Assembly: GCF_005768555.2 (NCBI RefSeq)
Contig: NZ_VCHX02000340.1
Location: forward strand, 1-44,507
DNA: 44,507 nucleotides
Direction: 5' to 3'
DNA from: Streptomyces sporangiiformans
GTDB lineage: Bacteria > Actinomycetota > Actinomycetes > Streptomycetales > Streptomycetaceae
Under the pieces are notes generated by a model that worked only from the letters and a program-made list of their open reading frames with translations, was not told where the DNA came from and ran no database searches. A program made the position numbers and the translations under genes. This document shows positions 41,066 to 44,507 of this stretch, piece after piece (the stretch's first letter is position 1; each line of letters begins with the position of its first letter).

Positions 41066-42496
41066 CTAGTCCCGCACGGACTGCTCGTGGTCGTACGGGA
41101 GTCGTGAGCTCACCGGAGTCACGTCCAAGCGGGCCGTGATGACCAGGGTGCCCTCCTCGATCTGGTAGTCGAGAGGGAGGTCAAGGCCGCGCATGGCGGC
41201 GACCATGCCCGTGTTGGAGGACTGCGTGACGGCGTACACGCTGTCGCAGCCGGCTTCGACGGCCATGGTCACGAGCCGGCCGAGCAGTTCCCCGCCGATG
41301 CCGCGCCGCTGCCACTCGTCCTCGATCAGCAGCGCGACCTCCGTCTCGTCGCCGTCCCACAGGAGATGGCCGAGTCCGACGATGCGCCCCTGTGCGGTCT
41401 CCACGGCGAGTGTCCGGCCGAAGCGGGGGCTGAGGAGGTGGTTCAGATAGCGGTCGGCGTCACCGACGGGGCCGTGGTAGCGGAGGTTCAGCGTCCGCGA
41501 GGAGCACCGCTCGTGCATGTCCTTCGCCGCTTCGAGGTCGCCGGTGTCGGCCCGGCGCACGGTGATGGCCTTGCCCTGAGGCAGGGTCAGCAGGTCATGG
41601 TTGCCGGGGACGCGCGGACCGAGCCGGGTGTCCAGTTCGACCAGCGCTCGGGCCCGCGCGAACTCGGCGGGCGTGAACGGCAGATACGGCCGCTCCACCG
41701 TGATCACTTCGCCCTCCGGCGCACGCAGCCGCATCACGGTGTCCTCAAGAGCCCCCTCGACGGGTACTCCCTCGTCGGCGTGACCGGCGCTCACGGACGC
41801 GGCGGGCAGCGAACGGATGGTGCACCGCCCCAGCAACTGGCGCAGCGCCAGCGGCAGTTCCGCCGCGTCCAGCGCCGTGCGGGTCGCCAGGCCCAGGATG
41901 CGGGTGGGCGCGTCCACCAGGTCGTGCGTGTCGGCCCGCTCGATCCAGGTCTGGGCGCCGCCTGCCTGCGCGACCGCCCGGGTGACCTCGGACGCCGTCA
42001 CCGCCGCAGGGGCGCGCAGCAGGAACTCGTCCACGGTGCCTTCCGCCAGCGGATGCGTCTGCAGGCTCAGGATGTCGACCTGCCGCCCCGCGAGCGCCGT
42101 GCACAGCGCGGCCAGCGTGCCCGGCTCGTCGCGCACGGTGGTCCGCATCCGCCAGAGGACGGCCTCCGCGGTCACGGCCTCGGGCAGCGCAGGGGCTGTC
42201 TCGATCGGCCCGGCCTGCCGCGATTCGGCGGACGGCCGGGCGCCGGTATGGTCCGCCGGCGGGGCGTGACCGCGGCGTCGTGACCACCATGTGTGGAAGC
42301 CCGCCGTGGCGGCCATGGCGACCGCCGAGATCAGGAGCAGGGCAGGGCCGTCGGGACCGTGCCCGATCAGGTTCGCCACCACGTCCGCGACCGCCACCGC
42401 CGTGAACAGCGCGGCCAGTTCGACAAGGTCCCGGCGCCAGTGGTGGACCGGGCGTCCGTTCTTCGTACGTGTCACATCGGACATCTCAGGAGTCAT
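41066..42496 (-). CDS. Membrane-anchored ACT-GNAT fusion protein
   Basis: A 476-residue protein. Two hydrophobic helices lie at about 24-45 and 51-68. A linker leads to an ACT domain at about 115-185 (MRTTVRDEPGTLAALCTALAGRQVDI), an amino-acid-sensing module. A GNAT acetyltransferase domain follows at about 308-455 with acetyl-CoA motif EWQRRGIGGELL. Suggests acetylation of a protein or metabolite tuned by an amino acid. ATG 42496 is preferred over 42484; neither has a strong ribosome site. Confidence 0.78.
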   Translation of the reverse strand: MTPEMSDVTRTKNGRPVHHWRRDLVELAALFTAVAVADVVANLIGHGPDGPALLLISAVAMAATAGFHTWWSRRRGHAPPADHTGARPSAESRQAGPIETAPALPEAVTAEAVLWRMRTTVRDEPGTLAALCTALAGRQVDILSLQTHPLAEGTVDEFLLRAPAAVTASEVTRAVAQAGGAQTWIERADTHDLVDAPTRILGLATRTALDAAELPLALRQLLGRCTIRSLPAASVSAGHADEGVPVEGALEDTVMRLRAPEGEVITVERPYLPFTPAEFARARALVELDTRLGPRVPGNHDLLTLPQGKAITVRRADTGDLEAAKDMHERCSSRTLNLRYHGPVGDADRYLNHLLSPRFGRTLAVETAQGRIVGLGHLLWDGDETEVALLIEDEWQRRGIGGELLGRLVTMAVEAGCDSVYAVTQSSNTGMVAAMRGLDLPLDYQIEEGTLVITARLDVTPVSSRLPYDHEQSVRD

Positions 42497-42757
42497 GCAA
42501 CCACTGTGAGGGAAAGGTGTTGCGTGATCACGAACGCTTTGTGACTGATCGGTTAAGAGTGGTTTTGCTCCCTTTGGAGCTGTTTTCGCGGCTCTTTGGC
42601 GTCGGCCGATCGGGTGCCGACAGATCTCTTCCGACCCGGGGAGTCCCGGTTGCTCGGGCCGACGCACGTGCCGCGTGTGCCCACGCACGTGCCGGCACAC
42701 GTGCCGCGCGCCGTGGGATGACTCCGGCGCGCGGCATGCCGCCCGAGAGTACGCGAG
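42497..42757. other. Intergenic region upstream of the ACT-GNAT gene
   Basis: No gene seen. It has GCACGTGCCG-type repeats (about 42663-42706) and the hairpin at 42702-42736. Confidence 0.5.
42702..42736 (-). terminator. Stem-loop after the PhoD-like gene
   Basis: TGCCGCGCGCC (42702-42712) pairs with GGCGCGCGGCA (42726-42736), an 11-bp stem around 13 bases, just past the stop at 42758. Confidence 0.6.
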
Positions 42758-44353
42758 CTACTGTCCCACGCGCCCAGGCTGCAACACCTTCGTGTAGAGC
42801 ACGCTGCCGTCCTGCTCGCGCAGACGGACCGTCAGCTCCCCGCTGCCGCCGTCGATGTCGACCTCGCCGAAGAACTGGTAACCCCCGGCGGGCGAGACGT
42901 TGGCGGTGGTCGGCGCCTTCACGAACGTCCGCTCCGGGCCGAAGGTGTTGTCCAGCGCGTTCGCAGGGAAGGCGCCCGCGTTCAGGGGCCCGGAGACGAA
43001 CTCCCAGAACGGCTCGAAGTCGGTGAAGGCGGCCCGTGACGGCTGGTAGTGCTGGGCCGAGGTGTAGTGCACGTCGGCGGTCAGCCACACCGTGCCCGTG
43101 ATCTTGCTGTGCTTGATGAACCGCAGCAGCTCGGCGATCTGCAGTTCGCGCCCCAGCGGCGCGCCCGGGTCACCCTGGGCCACCGCCTCGATGTGCTTCT
43201 TCCCCTCGGTGGTGTCCGGCACGACCAGACCGAGCGGCATGTCCGACGCGATCACCTTCCACACCGCACGCGACCGCGCCAGCTCCCCCTTGAGCCACGC
43301 CAGTTGCTCCGCGCCGAGGATGCCCTGTGGATCGGTGGTCTGGGTGCCGGGGGAGTTGGCGTTGCGGTACGTCCGCATGTCGAGGACGAAGACGTCGAGC
43401 AGCGGACCGTGCCGCAGGACCCGGTACATCCGGCCGTCCCGCGCGCCGGGCCGCAGCGTGGAGACCGGGTAGTACTCGCTGAACGCGCGGAGCGCGCGGG
43501 CGCTCAGGACGTCCACGCTCTTCTCGGTGTAGCGGGTGTCCGTGTCGGCGATCACTTGCCCCGGGTACCAGTTGTTGCGCACCTCGTGGTCGTCCCACTG
43601 GACGACCGACGGGACCTGGGCGTTGAAGCGCCGGAGGTTCTCGTCCAGCAGGTTGTAGCGGAAGTTGCCCCGGAACTCGGCCAGGGTCTCGGCGACCTTG
43701 GACTTCTCCTCGGTGGTGATGTTCCGCCAGGTGCTGCCGTCGGGCAGGGGCGCGGTCGCCGCAATGGGGCCGTCGGAGTAGACGTTGTCGCCGCTGCACA
43801 GGAAGAAGTCCGGGTCGAGCGCGGCCATCGCGTCGAAGATCCGGTAGCCGCCGAGGTCCGGGTTGATGCCCCAGCCCTGGCCCGCGAGGTCGCCCGACCA
43901 CAGGAAGCGCACCCCGTCGCGCCGTCGCAGGGGCGCCGTACGGAAGGTGCCGGTCACCGGCTCGCCGGTGCGGCGTGGGTCGTCCGGGTCGGCGAGCAGG
44001 ACGCGGTAGTGGATCTGCTCGCCCGCGGGCAGTCCGCGCAGCCGGGTGGTGCCCGTGAAATCCGTGTCCGCGCCCAGGATCGGTCCTTGCCATCTGCGCG
44101 GGTTGCGGAACGACTCGGTCGCGGAGGTCTCCACGACCATCCGCGCCGGCCGGTCCGAGCGCACCCACACCAGACCGGAGTGCGCGGTCACGTCTCCGGT
44201 CTGTACGCCCCATCCGGCCTTCGGCCGTCCGGACAGGGAGAACGCCGGGGCCGCGCCGACCGCGGCCGGCAGGGCGAGTGCCGCCGACGCGGCGAGCGAG
44301 CCGCGCAGCACGCTGCGGCGGGCGGGGAGCGGGCTCGGCGGACGGTGTGACAT
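42758..44353 (-). CDS. Tat-exported PhoD-like alkaline phosphatase/phosphodiesterase
   Basis: A 531-residue secreted enzyme of the PhoD family. The signal has RR at 12-13 in PARRSVLRG followed by an Ala-rich hydrophobic stretch, a Tat-type signal. An N-terminal Fn3-like domain (about 45-140) precedes the metallophosphatase domain with FLWSGDLAGQGWG, FLCSGDNVYSDG, WDDHEVRNNW and TADVHYTSAQHY metal motifs. Likely Ca/Fe-dependent phosphatase releasing phosphate outside the cell; PhoP control would be expected but no box was identified. ATG 44353 has AGGAGG 6 bases upstream. Confidence 0.92.
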   Translation of the reverse strand: MSHRPPSPLPARRSVLRGSLAASAALALPAAVGAAPAFSLSGRPKAGWGVQTGDVTAHSGLVWVRSDRPARMVVETSATESFRNPRRWQGPILGADTDFTGTTRLRGLPAGEQIHYRVLLADPDDPRRTGEPVTGTFRTAPLRRRDGVRFLWSGDLAGQGWGINPDLGGYRIFDAMAALDPDFFLCSGDNVYSDGPIAATAPLPDGSTWRNITTEEKSKVAETLAEFRGNFRYNLLDENLRRFNAQVPSVVQWDDHEVRNNWYPGQVIADTDTRYTEKSVDVLSARALRAFSEYYPVSTLRPGARDGRMYRVLRHGPLLDVFVLDMRTYRNANSPGTQTTDPQGILGAEQLAWLKGELARSRAVWKVIASDMPLGLVVPDTTEGKKHIEAVAQGDPGAPLGRELQIAELLRFIKHSKITGTVWLTADVHYTSAQHYQPSRAAFTDFEPFWEFVSGPLNAGAFPANALDNTFGPERTFVKAPTTANVSPAGGYQFFGEVDIDGGSGELTVRLREQDGSVLYTKVLQPGRVGQ

Positions 44354-44507
44354 GAAGCGCCTCCTGGGACGGTCCGGCCAGTGTGCAGTGCCACAACTAC
44401 TGGTGCGCCGCAGCGCACACGCAAACCACAAGTGAACAACTATCCGCAGTCACACACGCGCTTTTTCGCCCCCGCCGCCCCTACCCGTCCCATCCTTCTG
44501 GGGCTCC
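44354..44507. other. Region upstream of the PhoD-like gene; no gene seen
   Basis: A 150-base non-coding stretch at the window edge, presumably carrying the gene's promoter. No clear site identified. Confidence 0.5.

Noticed and set aside
1..44507. tRNA, rRNA, CRISPR array or riboswitch
   Set aside because: No cloverleaf, rRNA signature, regularly spaced array or known riboswitch core was recognised on either strand; repeats present are short and tandem.

Overview
This 44.5 kb window has the high GC content, third-position GC bias and gene content of a Streptomyces chromosome (or a close actinomycete relative). The left (about 0-16.9 kb) and right (about 30.5-44.5 kb) portions hold ordinary conserved or housekeeping-type genes. 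The middle (about 17.0-29.7 kb) is an accessory biosynthetic locus, with a decayed integrase between it and sbcCD.

Left flank: the 3' end of an IS481-type transposase; a secreted type-B carboxylesterase; a DedA membrane protein; a gamma-carbonic-anhydrase-like protein; a hexapeptide acetyltransferase; a divergent EamA exporter and XRE-cupin regulator; a YbaK-type deacylase; a cation diffusion facilitator with its ArsR repressor; a FAD oxidoreductase with a C-terminal Rieske domain; a two-domain VOC protein; a CoA-binding protein; a membrane protein; an arginase-family hydrolase; a degenerate cysteinyl-tRNA-synthetase-like protein coupled to a SixA phosphatase; a YigZ protein; and an ABM-fold protein.

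Middle: an apparently uncharacterised meroterpenoid-like gene cluster. A minus-strand operon encodes a trans-polyprenyl diphosphate synthase, then one 895-residue polypeptide that I read as UbiA prenyltransferase + SCP2-like lipid-binding domain + NifV-type homocitrate synthase, then a cytochrome P450, then a squalene-hopene-cyclase-fold protein. The cyclase carries Asn-Ser-Gly-Asn where the catalytic DxDD acid motif should be. Divergent from it is a FAD monooxygenase (candidate epoxidase). A second minus-strand set encodes a DUF1453/CcdC-like membrane protein, a KAS III-fold protein with a Cys-His-Asp acyltransferase signature, and a carrier-protein/adenylation didomain. A MarR regulator is divergent from this set. 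Related ATCAC/GTGAT palindromes lie in both divergent promoter regions, which suggests one regulon. Inferred logic: a polyprenyl diphosphate is made, joined to a polar head group (perhaps made by the homocitrate-synthase domain), epoxidised, cyclised, hydroxylated and acylated with an amino-acid-derived unit. The product is unknown, and I recognise no characterised cluster with this set.

Right flank: sbcD-sbcC, a Lrp/AsnC regulator divergent from a rhodanese whose N-terminus is a hexanucleotide-encoded poly-Thr tract, an Imm21-like protein, an SDR, a DUF885 protein, a second Lrp regulator divergent from a Cys/Met-metabolism PLP enzyme with an 18-bp-repeat-encoded N-terminus, a membrane/ACT/GNAT fusion protein and a Tat-exported PhoD-like phosphatase. 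No tRNA, rRNA or CRISPR array was seen. Start codons were chosen by eye from Shine-Dalgarno spacing. Family calls come from motif recognition, not searches.
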